DNA of 64,000 nt from Xanthobacteraceae bacterium (GTDB taxonomy: Bacteria; Pseudomonadota; Alphaproteobacteria; Rhizobiales; Xanthobacteraceae): contig JARLJA010000102.1 of assembly GCA_031291445.1 (NCBI GenBank), positions 49,832 through 113,831 on the forward strand. Reading direction: 5' to 3'. The translations under genes and the position numbers were made by a program. The notes under the pieces were generated by a model, which was not told the DNA's origin, did no database searches, and saw only the letters and a list, made by a program, of their open reading frames with translations. Numbering within the stretch: the stretch's first letter is position 1; each line of letters begins with the position of its first letter. Positions 25,401 through 34,694 of the stretch are shown piece after piece.

Positions 25401-25790
25401 CACCGGGACGCCGCAGCGCCTGGCCAGCGCCTTGGCCTCGACCTTGTCGCCGAACAGCTCGAGCGCCTCGGGCGAGGGCCCGACGAACACGATGCCTTCC
25501 TCGGCGCAGCGCCGCGCCAGCGCGGCGTTCTCGCTGAGGAAGCCGTAGCCCGGATGCAGCGCGTCACAGCCGGACGCCTTGGCGGCGTCGATCACCGCCT
25601 CGATGTCGAGATAGGCGCGGGCGCCGCGCCCGGGGATCTCGCGGGCCTCGTCGGCGGCGCGAACATGCAGCGACAGCGCGTCGTCGGCGGGATGGATCGC
25701 GACCGTGGCGAGGCCGGTGTCGCCGGCGGCGCGGGCGATGCGGATGGCGATCTCGCCGCGGTTGGCGATCAGGAGCTTGCGAAATGACAT
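22476..25790 (-). CDS. single-chain acyl-CoA carboxylase (biotin carboxylase - BCCP - carboxyltransferase fusion)
   Basis: 1104 residues carrying a whole biotin-dependent carboxylase. Biotin carboxylase occupies about 1-450 (KLLIANRGEIAIRIARAAG, GYGFLSENAALARRC, ATP-grasp loop MAGGGGRGMRI, FIEANPRLQVEHTVTEE). The biotinyl domain is about 495-565 with the biotin Lys in IESMKMEHLV. The carboxyltransferase is about 590-1104 (RTARENVARLVDPGSFVEYG, GYCFAGNAALLGCCD, SIGMGGPAMIEGGG, MIGGGFHASFFTVAWPTGEF). Domain order and size match the homohexameric long-chain acyl-CoA carboxylase described from Mycobacterium avium and Rhodopseudomonas palustris, which accepts a range of acyl-CoAs. Start ATG 25790 has a GGAAAG site; a TTG 12 bases upstream is less likely. 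It lies between an acyl-CoA ligase and an ACAD/kinase pair on one strand. Confidence 0.93.
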   Translation of the reverse strand: MSFRKLLIANRGEIAIRIARAAGDTGLATVAIHPADDALSLHVRAADEAREIPGRGARAYLDIEAVIDAAKASGCDALHPGYGFLSENAALARRCAEEGIVFVGPSPEALELFGDKVEAKALARRCGVPVIDGTSGPTTLDEAKAFFASLGKGAAVMIKAMAGGGGRGMRIVDDAGQLAEAYARCQSEAKAAFGSDGVYVERLIRKARHIEVQIIGDRHGAISHLWERECTIQRRNQKLIEVAPSPSLSDTLRSRIVDAAKQLAAAAQYDSLGTFEFLVDGDASGDDTSFAFIEANPRLQVEHTVTEEVLGVDLVASQLAVAAGATLASLGLTQTAVPAPRGYAMQLRVNMEVMDASGATQPTGGTLSVFDPPSGPGVRIDTFGYCGYRTSAAFDSLLAKVIVHAPSPRWSDVVAKAARALREFRIGGVDTNIAFLQAVLAHPDFVANRIATSFIDSHVAALVGDAGSPARPLFFAATAPAAASAATPATAAAAPEGSVAIPAPLQGTVVATAVTEGDLVRPGQQIAVIESMKMEHLVTAPHGGTVTKIVAGPGVTLMQGEPILFIAPAEVDGHEVEAEEEFDLDHIRADLAEVNARHANTRDENRPEAVKRRRATNQRTARENVARLVDPGSFVEYGSLAVAAQRRRRKLDDLIKNTPADGLITGVATVNADKVGETAARCMVIAYDYTVLAGTQGHMNHKKIDRMLTLTEQWRLPLVFYAEGGGGRPGDTDRLGMTGLDGPSFVQFARLSGLVPVVGVVSGYCFAGNAALLGCCDVIIATKNASIGMGGPAMIEGGGLGVYHPAEVGPVSFQAPNGVVDVLVEDEEEATRVAQKYLSYFQGAITDWTAPDQRRLRRAIPENRLRVYDIRAVIDLVADEGSVLELRRDFGVGIITAFIRIEGKPFGLIANNPMHLGGAIDAPAGDKAARFMQLCDAFDIPIVSLCDTPGFMVGPEAEKTAIVRHVARMFVTGASLTVPLFGIVLRKGYGLGAQSMIGGGFHASFFTVAWPTGEFGGMGLEGYVRLGFRKEMEAIADPVERENYFKTKVAELYANGKAVSIASVLEIDEVIDPADTRHWIMAGLRSVPAPPKRETRKRPCVDAW

Positions 25791-25856
25791 GACGCTTTCC
25801 AATACGGCTTTAGGACTTCAGTTGGAGACCGCGCGGCGCGATCTCGTTGCTCTCAG

Positions 25857-25948
25857 CGTCATGCGCGGGCTTGACCCGCGCATCCACTCTACTAGTGCCG
25901 AACGCTGGTCTCTAAGAGTGGATGGCCGGGTCAAGCCCGGCCATGACG
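25857..25948. repeat. dispersed palindromic repeat, short type (copy S2)
   Basis: Same family as 20887-20976. Ends are cgtcatgcgcgggcttgacc and aagcccggccatgacg; the central loop differs (actagtgccgaacgctgg). It fills much of the 214-base gap between the ligase stop and the carboxylase start, so it may form a hairpin in a shared transcript. Confidence 0.88.
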
Positions 25949-26004
25949 ATCTCACGTGGGGGCCGCGCTGTGGCTCGCCATTTTGAGCCGGCCCGATCTC
26001 GCGC

Positions 26005-27708
26005 TCACGCGTTGAGCTCCTGCTTCTTGACCTTGCCGGTTGCGGTCATCGGCAGGGCCTCGATGATCCGGACCTCCGGCACCTTGTAGATCGCCATGCG
26101 CTCCTTGCACCAATCCTGCAGCTGCTGCTCGGTGATGGTGCCTTCGGCTTCCGGCTTGAGCTGGATGAACGCCACCGGCACCTGGCCGCGGTCGGGATCG
26201 GCGCGCCCGACCACGCCGGAGCCCAGCACCGCCGGGTGCTGGCCGAGCAGCGCCTCGATCTCCGGCGGAAACACGCTCATGCCCTTGACCTTGAGCATCT
26301 CCTTGCGGCGGCCGAGGAAGTGGAGGAAGCCATCGGTGTCGATCAGCCCGATGTCGCCGGTGCGCAGCCAGCCGTCGACCAGGGCTTCGGCGGTCGCCTC
26401 GGGCTTGTTCCAGTAGCTCTTGAGCAGCGACGGCGTGCGGACGCGGATCTCGCCCTCGCCGCCGAGCGGCACCAGCGCGCCGGTCTCGAAGTCGGTGATC
26501 TTGAACTCGGCGCCGGGCACCGGCAGGCCGACGAAGATCGGCTGCGAGTTGAGATCGAAATCGCCGTCCTGGAAACCGGTGGTGAAGGTGTTGGAGGTGT
26601 GGGTCTCGGTCATGCCCCAGGCGCTCTCGGCCAGCACCGTGCCGGTGAGCTGCTTCCAGCGCCGCCGGTAGTCGGCATTGAGCTTCTTGACGAACGACAC
26701 CACGCGGACCTGCTGAAGCGAGCTCAGGTCGAATTCGCGGAAGCGGGGATGGTCCATCAATTCGACCGCGCCGTCGACCGGCATCGCGGTCAGCGTGACC
26801 TTGTGGGTCGCGATCGCGGAGAGCACACCGAGGGCGTCCCAGCGCGCCATCAGCACCAGCGTCGCGCCGGCGAACAGTGGAAAGATCAGGCCGAGATTCT
26901 CGCCCGCGATCCAGAACTCCGGGAAGAACGACAGGAACACGCTCTGCTCGGTGATGTCGATGGCGATGCCGGCATTGGCGGCGGCGGTGTAGACCATGTC
27001 GCGCTGGGTGTGCACGCAGCCCTTGGGCATGCCGGTGGTGCCGCCGGTGTAGTTCAGCGCCGCGACGTCGTCGAGCGCGGCTGGCGGCAGCGCCGCGACG
27101 TCGCCGATCGCGGCAAGCGCCGGCAGCAGGTCGGTGGCGCCCGCCACCGCGATCCGCGGCGTCCGCAGCGTGTCCGGCACCGGGATCGACGGGTTGGCGG
27201 GAAGCACGTCGGCGAGGCTGGTGACGATGACCTCGCGGAGCTTCGTCTTCGTTCTGACCTGCTCGACGGTCTCGACCAACTGGTCGAGCGCCACGATCAC
27301 CTCGGCGTCGGTGTCGTTGAGCTCGTATTCGAGCTCGAAGGCGCGCGACAGCGGGCTGACCGGCACGTGGACCGCGCCGAGCTTGAGGATGCCGAAGAAC
27401 ACGATGTGAAACTGCGGGCAGTTGGGCAGGAACACGGCGACGCGGTCGCCCTTGCGCACGCCCTTGGCGGCGAGCAGGGCGGCGAAGCGGTCGCTCTGGC
27501 GGTCGAGCTCGCCGTAGCTCAGCACGTGGCCGTAGAAGATCACCGCCGGACGCGAGGATTTGCGCCGGGCCCAGGCCCGCAGATATTCGGTCAGCGGCAC
27601 CTCGCCATGGGGATATTGCGGCTCGCGCGGGGCGTCCTTCGGCCAGGCCTTGCGCCACAGCGCGTGCAGTTGCGCCAGATAGTCCTGTTCGGTCTGGGGG
27701 TGGGTCAT
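26005..27708 (-). CDS. AMP-dependent acyl-CoA synthetase/ligase
   Basis: A 567-residue adenylate-forming ligase. The phosphate loop is LNYTGGTTGMPKGCVHTQ (around residue 230), the substrate-helix region is AESAWGMTETHTSNTF, the A7 motif is WLRTGDIGLID, the hinge/A8 is GRRKEMLKVKGMSVFPPEIE, and the C-terminal catalytic Lys is in TATGKVKKQEL. The enzyme activates a carboxylic acid to its CoA thioester via an acyl-adenylate. It starts 24 bases after the ABC permease stop, which ties it to the Opp-type importer: the imported compound is probably the acid it activates. Long-chain or branched acids are possible; no binding-pocket inference is made. Confidence 0.9.
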   Translation of the reverse strand: MTHPQTEQDYLAQLHALWRKAWPKDAPREPQYPHGEVPLTEYLRAWARRKSSRPAVIFYGHVLSYGELDRQSDRFAALLAAKGVRKGDRVAVFLPNCPQFHIVFFGILKLGAVHVPVSPLSRAFELEYELNDTDAEVIVALDQLVETVEQVRTKTKLREVIVTSLADVLPANPSIPVPDTLRTPRIAVAGATDLLPALAAIGDVAALPPAALDDVAALNYTGGTTGMPKGCVHTQRDMVYTAAANAGIAIDITEQSVFLSFFPEFWIAGENLGLIFPLFAGATLVLMARWDALGVLSAIATHKVTLTAMPVDGAVELMDHPRFREFDLSSLQQVRVVSFVKKLNADYRRRWKQLTGTVLAESAWGMTETHTSNTFTTGFQDGDFDLNSQPIFVGLPVPGAEFKITDFETGALVPLGGEGEIRVRTPSLLKSYWNKPEATAEALVDGWLRTGDIGLIDTDGFLHFLGRRKEMLKVKGMSVFPPEIEALLGQHPAVLGSGVVGRADPDRGQVPVAFIQLKPEAEGTITEQQLQDWCKERMAIYKVPEVRIIEALPMTATGKVKKQELNA

Positions 27709-27732
27709 GTCCGTCCTGTCCTTGGTGAATCC

Positions 27733-28608
27733 TCAGCGCCGTTTCATGGTCGGGTCGAGCGCCACCCGCAGCGATTCGCCTAAGCCGTTGAAGGCCAGCG
27801 CGGTCAGCAGGATCGCGAGCCCCGGCGGATACATCTGCTCGGGAGCGATCTCCATGTTCTGGTAGGCGCGCGCCAGCATCGCGCCCCAGCTGGCGTTGGG
27901 CGGCTGGATGCCGAGGCCGAGGAAGCTGAGGCTGGCTTCCGCCAGCAGCGCGCCGGCGAGCAGCAGCGTGACCTGGACGATGACCGGCTGGATGGTGTTG
28001 GGCAGCACGTGGCGCCACAGGATGCGGCTCGTCGAGGCGCCGAAGCAGCGGGCGCTGTCGACATAGAGTTCGTGGCGCACCACCAAGGTGCGCGCCCGCA
28101 CCAGGCGGGCAAGCTGCGGCGCGAACACGATCCCGACCGAGATCATGCCGTTGGTCAGCCCAATGCCGAGCGCACCGGTCACCGCGATCGCGAGCACGAT
28201 GGCGGGAAACGACAGGAAGCTGTCGATGATTCGGCTGATCACCGCGTCGACCCAGCCGCCGAGATAGCCCGCCAGCAGGCCGACCGGGACGCCGATCACG
28301 ACGGCGACCGCGACCGCGAGAAAGCTCGCATAGAGCGAAGCCATGCCGCCGTGGATCAGCCGGCTCAGGACGTCGCGGCCGAGGTCGTCGGCGCCGAGCC
28401 AGTGCTCCGCCGACATCGGCGCCATCATGGCGTTGAAGTCCTGTGCGGTGGGTGACTGCGGCGCGACCCATGGCGCCAGCGTGGAGACCGCGACCAGCGC
28501 GACCAGGAAGGTCAGGCTCACCGCACCGCGCGGATCGGAGCGGAACCAGCGGGCGAAGCCGCTGAGCCGGCCCGGCCGCCGATCGGCCATGATCGCGACC
28601 TCGGCCAT
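27733..28608 (-). CDS. ABC transporter permease, DppC/OppC type
   Basis: A 291-residue permease. The start is set by a TGATG junction with the preceding permease (ATG 28608, shared base). The N-terminal cytoplasmic segment and first helix (VSLTFLVALVAVSTLAPW) are followed by the OppC-type HWLGADDLGRDVLSRLIHGG. The EAA-loop region reads RCFGASTSRILWRHVLPNTI, which contacts the ATPase, and the C-terminus carries EASLSFLGLGIQPPNASWGA. Five or six hydrophobic segments. It forms the inner-membrane channel with the DppB-type partner; substrates of this family range from peptides to opines, nickel and acids. Confidence 0.92.
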   Translation of the reverse strand: MAEVAIMADRRPGRLSGFARWFRSDPRGAVSLTFLVALVAVSTLAPWVAPQSPTAQDFNAMMAPMSAEHWLGADDLGRDVLSRLIHGGMASLYASFLAVAVAVVIGVPVGLLAGYLGGWVDAVISRIIDSFLSFPAIVLAIAVTGALGIGLTNGMISVGIVFAPQLARLVRARTLVVRHELYVDSARCFGASTSRILWRHVLPNTIQPVIVQVTLLLAGALLAEASLSFLGLGIQPPNASWGAMLARAYQNMEIAPEQMYPPGLAILLTALAFNGLGESLRVALDPTMKRR

Positions 28609-29561
28609 CAGGCGATCCTCGGGTCGAGCAGGTTGTAGAGAATGTCGGTCACGAGATTGATCGCGACCACGATCAGCACCATGACGAACACCACGCCCTG
28701 CACCACCGGGAAGTCGCGATGGATCGCGGCGTTGACGATCAGGCCGCCCATGCCGGGGATCGCGAACACCGCCTCGACGACGACGGTGGCGGCCAGCAGG
28801 CGGTTGAATAGCAGGCTGATCACGGTCAGGAGATTGACGCTGACGTTCTTGAGCCCGTGCCGCCACAAGATCGCCGACGGCGACAGCCCCTTGGCGTGCA
28901 GCGTGCGGACCTGCTGGGAATGCAGGATCTCGACCAGCGACGAGCGGAGCTGGCGCGCGACCTCGGCGATACCGCCGGCGGCGAGCGCGCAGGCCGGCAG
29001 GATGGCATGGCTCAGCGCGCCGCCGACGCTCTGGCTCAGGGATACGGCGCCGGTGGCGGGCAACCAGTTGAGGTCGAGCGCGAACAGCGCCACCAGCAGC
29101 ATGCCGAGCCAGAAGTTCGGCACCGCGACGCCGAGCGAGGCGATGGTCATCACCAGGCCGTCGAGCCAGGAATCCTGGCGGCTGGCGGCGGCGATGCCGA
29201 GCGGAATGCCGATGAGGAGCGCGAGCGCCATCGCCAGCACCACGACCAGCAGCGTATGCGGCAGGCAGCGGGCGATCGAGGCCACCACCGCCTCGCTCGA
29301 CAGCAGCGAGTGCGACAGGTCGCCGTGCAGCGCCTTCCACAGCCAGGCGCCGTATTGCACCAGGAACGGCTGGTCGAGCCCGTAGAGGTGGCGGATCTCC
29401 GCGATCCGGGCGTCGGAGGCATTGTCGCCGGCGAGCGTCACGGCGACGTCGCCCGGCACCAGCTTGAGCAGTGCGAAGACGATGAAGGTCGACAGCACGA
29501 GCACCGGCACCGCCTGGACGAGGCGGCGGCCGATGACGGCGCTTTTGCTGGAGAGGGACAT
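28608..29561 (-). CDS. ABC transporter permease, DppB/OppB type
   Basis: A 317-residue permease with the DppB layout: an N-terminal helix (LVQAVPVLVLSTFIVFALLK), LVPGDVAVTLAG and IRHLYGLDQPFLVQYGAWLW in the first periplasmic loop, and the EAA-type loop TLHAKGLSPSAILWRHGLKN. It ends with FAIPGMGGLIVNAAIHRDFP. Its stop and the next permease ATG share one base. It is 27 bases downstream of the binding-protein gene, completing a classical five-component Opp/Dpp importer (ATPase-ATPase-SBP-permease-permease order here). Confidence 0.92.
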   Translation of the reverse strand: MSLSSKSAVIGRRLVQAVPVLVLSTFIVFALLKLVPGDVAVTLAGDNASDARIAEIRHLYGLDQPFLVQYGAWLWKALHGDLSHSLLSSEAVVASIARCLPHTLLVVVLAMALALLIGIPLGIAAASRQDSWLDGLVMTIASLGVAVPNFWLGMLLVALFALDLNWLPATGAVSLSQSVGGALSHAILPACALAAGGIAEVARQLRSSLVEILHSQQVRTLHAKGLSPSAILWRHGLKNVSVNLLTVISLLFNRLLAATVVVEAVFAIPGMGGLIVNAAIHRDFPVVQGVVFVMVLIVVAINLVTDILYNLLDPRIA

Positions 29562-29588
29562 CGTTCGCCTGGGGTCTCGCGGTGCCGG

Positions 29589-31139
29589 TCAGCCGAGGGA
29601 GATGTGTTCGAATTTCGGCTTGCCCAATAGGTCGGGCTTGTAGCCCTTGGCCTTGGGCGACAGCGCGTCGAGCTCGTACTGGAACGCGATCGGCGCCGAC
29701 AGCGCGTTTTCCATGACGAAGCGCTGGATCTTGGCGAACACCGCGGCGCGCGCGGCGAGGTCCTCGCTCTCGCGGCTCTGCTGGATCAGGGTCGACAGCG
29801 CCGGATCGCATTCGCGGCCGGCGTTGTAGTAGGCGCCTTTGTCGAAGCCGAGCGCGTAGGTCATGCTTGGATCGGGCCGCCCGGTCCATGCCGACAGCAG
29901 CATGTCGAACTTCTTCTCGGTGGCGAAGAACTGCGCGCTGATCTCGGGAATGGTGCCGCGGGTGAAGGCGAGCCGGATGCCGGCCTGCCCGAGCTGGGCC
30001 TGCAGCACCTCGCTGCGCTGGACCGAGTCCTGGTCGTTGTAGCTGCCGATGGTGAGCTGGATGCCGTCCTTGAAACCGGCGTCGGCCAGCAGCTTGCGGG
30101 CTTTGTCGGGATCGTGCGGATAGAGCGTGGAGACCGACTTGTCGTAGGCCCAGTGCGAGCTCGGCAGCGTCATGGTCGCCGCTTCGCCCAATCCGCCCAT
30201 GGTCGCCTTGACGAAGGCGTCGCGGTCGAGCGCGAAGTTGACCGCCTGCCGGACCTTGACGTTGTCGAGCGGCGCGCGGGCATAGTTGAAATAGAGCTGG
30301 ACGCAGTAGAGCGTCGGGGCGGCGACGATCTGCAACTGCTTGGCGCGGTCGATCACCGGCTTGAGGCGGGCGGGCAGCGAGAACGCGAGGTCGCGCTCGC
30401 CGGCGACCACCGAGCGCAGCGCGGTGGCGGCTTCGGGGATGATCGCGATATCGATGCCGTCGAGATAGGGGCGCCCGGGGCGCCAGTAGGCGTCGTTGCG
30501 CGTCACGACGACGCTCTCGTTGTCGGCCCAGCTGACGAACTTCCAGGGACCCGCGCCGACCGGCTTGCGGTTGGTGTCGTCGCCCAGCGCCTTGAGATTG
30601 GCCGGCGACGCCATCATGCCGGAACGGTCGGACAGGATCGCGGGCAGCGCGGTGTCGGGATTCTTCAGCCGCAGCGTGACTTGAAGCGGGCCGGTGACCT
30701 CCACCGCGGCGATGCTGGTGAGGTCGGCCTTGATGTTGGAGCGCGGGTCCTGGCGGTTGCGGTCGAGATTGAACTTGACCGCCTCGGCGTCGAGCGCGGT
30801 GCCGTCGTGGAATTTCACGTCCTTCTCGAGGTCGAGCACCATGGTCTTGGGATCGGGATAGGACCACTTGGCAAGACCCGGCTTCGGCTTCAGCGTGTCG
30901 TAGTCCCATTCGACCAGGGTGTCGTACATGGTCCACAGGATGGTGTGGTCGGCGCCGGAACCGCCGGTGGCGGGATCGAGCGACGACGGATTGGCCGGCG
31001 CCGCGACCTTGAAAATGCCGCCCTTCCTGGCCGCGTCCTGCGCCCACGCCGGGAGGCCCGTGGCCCCGGTGACGGCAAGGCCGCCGGCGAGCGCAACGAT
31101 CTCGCGCCTGGTCAAGGCGCCGCGTACTGCGTGTGTCAT
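29589..31139 (-). CDS. ABC transporter substrate-binding protein, SBP_bac_5 (peptide/opine/acid) family
   Basis: A 516-residue periplasmic protein. Start ATG 31139 is set by GGGAGGAG, 6-7 bases upstream, lying inside the end of the preceding ATPase gene; an upstream ATG would lose this site. The signal peptide carries a twin-arginine-like motif (LTRREIVALAGGLAV, cleavage near AWA-QDA). The family pattern includes YDTLVEWDYDTLKPKPGLA, LEKDVKFHDGTALDAEAVKFN and GAGPWKFVSW. It binds the import substrate for the permease pair. Linkage to an acyl-CoA ligase and an acyl-CoA carboxylase suggests an organic acid rather than a peptide. Confidence 0.9.
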   Translation of the reverse strand: MTHAVRGALTRREIVALAGGLAVTGATGLPAWAQDAARKGGIFKVAAPANPSSLDPATGGSGADHTILWTMYDTLVEWDYDTLKPKPGLAKWSYPDPKTMVLDLEKDVKFHDGTALDAEAVKFNLDRNRQDPRSNIKADLTSIAAVEVTGPLQVTLRLKNPDTALPAILSDRSGMMASPANLKALGDDTNRKPVGAGPWKFVSWADNESVVVTRNDAYWRPGRPYLDGIDIAIIPEAATALRSVVAGERDLAFSLPARLKPVIDRAKQLQIVAAPTLYCVQLYFNYARAPLDNVKVRQAVNFALDRDAFVKATMGGLGEAATMTLPSSHWAYDKSVSTLYPHDPDKARKLLADAGFKDGIQLTIGSYNDQDSVQRSEVLQAQLGQAGIRLAFTRGTIPEISAQFFATEKKFDMLLSAWTGRPDPSMTYALGFDKGAYYNAGRECDPALSTLIQQSRESEDLAARAAVFAKIQRFVMENALSAPIAFQYELDALSPKAKGYKPDLLGKPKFEHISLG

Positions 31140-31140
31140 C

Positions 31141-32189
31141 TCATTCTCCTCCCGCATGGTATTGTTGGTTGGGGACGCGCTGCGGCGGCCCTTCGATGGT
31201 CGAGAAATGGCAGGCCACCCGATGACCGGGCTTGATCTCGCGCCAGGCGGGGACCTCGGCGGCGCAGCGCGGCTGCGCCACCGGGCAGCGGGTGCGGAAG
31301 CGGCAGCCCGAAGGCGGCGCGACCGGGCTCGGAATCTCGCCCTCGAGCACGATCCGGCGGCTGGTCCGCAGCGCCGACGGCAGCGGCACCGGTTCGGCGG
31401 ACAGCAGCGCCTGGGTATAGGGATGCAGCGGCCGTTCGACGACGGCTTCGGCGGGACCGAGCTCCATCAGCTTGCCGAGATAGGTCACGACAATGCGGTC
31501 GGAGATGTGCGAGACCACCGAAATGTCGTGGGTGATGAAGACGTAGGTGAGCCCGAACTCGCGCTGCAGGTCGGCGAACAGATTGAGGATGTCGCCGCGG
31601 ATCGAAACGTCGAGCGCCGCCACCACCTCGTCGCACACGATCACCTTGGGACGCAGCATCAGGACGCGAGCGATGTTGACGCGCTGCTTCTGGCCCCCGG
31701 ACAGCTGGTGCGGATAGCGCTCGGCGAGGTCGCGCGGCAGGCCGACGCGGGCGAGCGCGGCGAGGCCTGCGTCGCGGCGCGTGTGGTCATCGCCGTCCTT
31801 CATGATTTCGGCCGGCTCGATCACGCTGTCGAGGATGGTCATGCGCGGGTTGAGCGCGGCGTTGGGATCCTGGAACACGATCTGGTAGTCGCGGCGGTGC
31901 CTGCGGAACGCGGCACCCGTGAGCGTCGCCGGATCGAGGCCGCGATGCAGGATCCGGCCTTCGGTCGGCTTGATCAGCGACACCAGCGCGCGGCCGAGCG
32001 TGGTCTTGCCCGAGCCGGACTCGCCGATGATGCCGAGCGTCTCGCCGGCGCGGACGTCGAAGTCGATGCCGTCGACCGCCTTGACCGTGTCCTTGCCGTC
32101 GCGGGTTGGAAACAGGATCCGCAGGTTCTCGACCGTCACGATCGGATCGTCGATGCCGGAAGGCCGCGCGATATCCACTGACGCCGCCA

Positions 32190-32190
<1 letters not shown>
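31141..32190 (-). CDS. ABC transporter ATP-binding protein, DppF/OppF type
   Basis: A 349-residue ATPase. Start ATG 32190 shares a base with the OppD-type stop (TGATG). Walker A is GESGSGKTT, the signature LSGGQKQRVNIARVL, and Walker B VIVCDEVVAALDVS, where the usual DEPTS is replaced by DEVVA, an acceptable DppF-like variant. The C-terminal oligo_HPY region carries CRFRTRCPVAQPRC, cysteines that may bind an Fe-S cluster in this family. It energises the importer with its partner ATPase. The stop lies 1 base from the SBP start. Confidence 0.92.
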
Positions 32191-33248
<1,058 letters not shown>

Positions 33249-33587
33249 CTTGCCGGATCGGTCAGGGCCGTCGCGGACCGGTGCGATCGGGCAAATCCGG
33301 CGCTGCCGCAGCGTCAGCTACCAGGACCCTCGCCGGAGACGACATTGTCATGACCTTGGCTCCTACCCTCGTTCGGCCGGTCTTGAAGCCGGCATATTTG
33401 GCCATTCGCCGCGGCCGCGCGGCCGATGCCGCGGGGAGCATAATGTCCGGGGTGGATGTCGCCACGGCTTCATCCACATGCCCTCACTACTGGCGCGTCG
33501 ATTGTCAATTGTCAACAATTGACATTACGGGGTATAGATCGCGTCCGGAGCGTTCGGTCCAGGGCGGTCCGGTCCCGGAGGAGCGTC
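33249..33587. other. divergent intergenic region, Opp-type operon / gntR
   Basis: 339 bases without a convincing gene. The part nearest the importer is GC-rich and featureless apart from a gcggccgcgcggccg palindrome around 33411-33427. The part nearest gntR holds the 22-base operator candidate and a TTGTCA / TATAGA promoter (33509-33514 and 33533-33538, 18-base spacer). Confidence 0.5.
33503..33524. promoter_or_regulatory. GntR-type operator, perfect 10-base inverted repeat
   Basis: TGTCAATTGT-CA-ACAATTGACA has perfect ten-base arms. The core TTGTCAACAA is of the size and symmetry bound by FCD-type GntR dimers. It overlaps the -35 (TTGTCA) of a probable gntR promoter, 64 bases before the gntR start, and faces the Opp-type operon, so both autoregulation and control of the importer/catabolic series are plausible. 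Confidence 0.7.
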
Positions 33588-34379
33588 ATGCCAGCGGCAG
33601 AGCGGAAGCGGCTCACCAGCGACGACGACGAGTTCGAACGCAAGTTCGCGCCGCGAACCCTGCCCGAGCAGGTCGCCGAGGAACTCGGCGCCGAAATCGT
33701 CAGCGGCCGCCGCAAATCCGGCGAGCGGCTGATCGAGCTCGATCTGGCGCAGCGCTTCGGCGTCAGCCGCGGGCCGATCCGCGAGGCGATCCGCATTCTC
33801 GAACGCCGCCGCCTGGTCGACCTGCAGCCGCGGCGCGGCGCCTACGTCAGGCCGCTGTCGCTCAAGTCGGTGGCCGACCTGTTCAACGTGCGGATGGCGC
33901 TGTCGCTGCTCGCGGTGCGGACCATGGCGACCTCGCCGGTCGAGAGCTACATCGAGACGCTGGGGCGGCGCTGCGTCGAGCTGAACGGCATGGTCGAGAC
34001 CGGCGATCCCGTGGCCTTCGCCCGCGTCACCACGCGCGCGGTCAGGACGGTGGCGCGCGGCTCCGGCAACGACCTCCTGGTCGAGCACCTCACCGACCTC
34101 GCCAACCAGACGGTGTGGGCCACGATCTGGAAGGCGCCGCTCGACTATCAGACGCGCAAGATCCGCCGTGAGTCCGCCGATCTCATGCAGGCAACCTTCG
34201 ATGCGATCGTGCGCCGCGACGCCGAGGCCGCGGTGGCGCATTTTCGCCGCCTGCTCGAGGACGATCGCGATCGCGCGCTGGCCTCGCTGTCGCGGATCAT
34301 GTCGGGGGCGCTCGACCTCGGCGCCTTCGCGGAGCACGGCGCCGGCGAGGCCGGTCCTGCCGCAAGCGCGAAGGCGTGA
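33588..34379 (+). CDS. GntR-family (FCD) transcriptional regulator
   Basis: A 263-residue regulator. Start ATG 33588 follows a GGAGGAG ribosome site. The N-terminal winged HTH is clear (LAQRFGVSRGPIREAIRILERRRLVDLQPRRGAYVRP read across residues 47-85; shown in pieces: FGVSRGPIREAIRILERRRL). The C-terminal helical FCD effector domain follows, although the usual D-x3-H metal motif is not obvious and only later His residues remain. FCD regulators respond to organic acids. It is divergent from the Opp-type importer/ligase/carboxylase series and has a perfect inverted repeat in its promoter, making it the likely local regulator. Confidence 0.88.
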   Translation: MPAAERKRLTSDDDEFERKFAPRTLPEQVAEELGAEIVSGRRKSGERLIELDLAQRFGVSRGPIREAIRILERRRLVDLQPRRGAYVRPLSLKSVADLFNVRMALSLLAVRTMATSPVESYIETLGRRCVELNGMVETGDPVAFARVTTRAVRTVARGSGNDLLVEHLTDLANQTVWATIWKAPLDYQTRKIRRESADLMQATFDAIVRRDAEAAVAHFRRLLEDDRDRALASLSRIMSGALDLGAFAEHGAGEAGPAASAKA

Positions 34380-34431
34380 GAGTCCGCCCCGAAATGCGAG
34401 CGATGGAATCGCGGGTGTTTCTATAAGCTCT

Positions 34432-34558
34432 CGTCATGCCCGGCCTTGTGCCGGGCATCCACGTCTTCAACTGAGCATCAGCAAGAAAGACGTGGATGGC
34501 GGGGAGACCTTAGTCCTGGCGATCCGTCGAAGACGGATCGCGCTGCCCGGCCATGACG
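34432..34558. repeat. dispersed palindromic repeat, long type (copy L3)
   Basis: 127 bp with the same architecture as 14397-14523: cgtcatgcccggccttgtgc at one end, ctgcccggccatgacg at the other, 'gaccttagtcctggcgat', and the inner perfect repeat GCGATCCGTC-GAA-GACGGATCGC. It occupies the middle of the 315-base gap between gntR and the MFS gene; nothing else was recognised in that gap. Confidence 0.88.
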
Positions 34559-34694
34559 AAAAAAATGAACGATACCCAAGATTCGATGTTCCTGCGGCCG
34601 CGCCTCCGCCACTTGTGCATTCCGCCGTTTTCCGCGTAGCCTCGGCGCCGCGTGAACGCAGGCCTTGAAAGGCGGCTCGGGGGAAACACGGGAC

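Noticed and set aside
23688..25787. Long open frame on the plus strand opposite the carboxylase, and similar ones opposite other large genes (for example around 52597-54945 and 27733-31047)
   Set aside because: They lie antisense to or out of frame with genes carrying clear motifs and have Arg/Gly/His-rich composition typical of high-GC shadow frames; no ribosome site or domain.
22476..25790. Possible carbamoyl-phosphate synthase because of the ATP-grasp domain
   Set aside because: The biotinyl ESMKMEH motif and the carboxyltransferase domain show a biotin-dependent carboxylase; no amidotransferase or synthetase halves are present.
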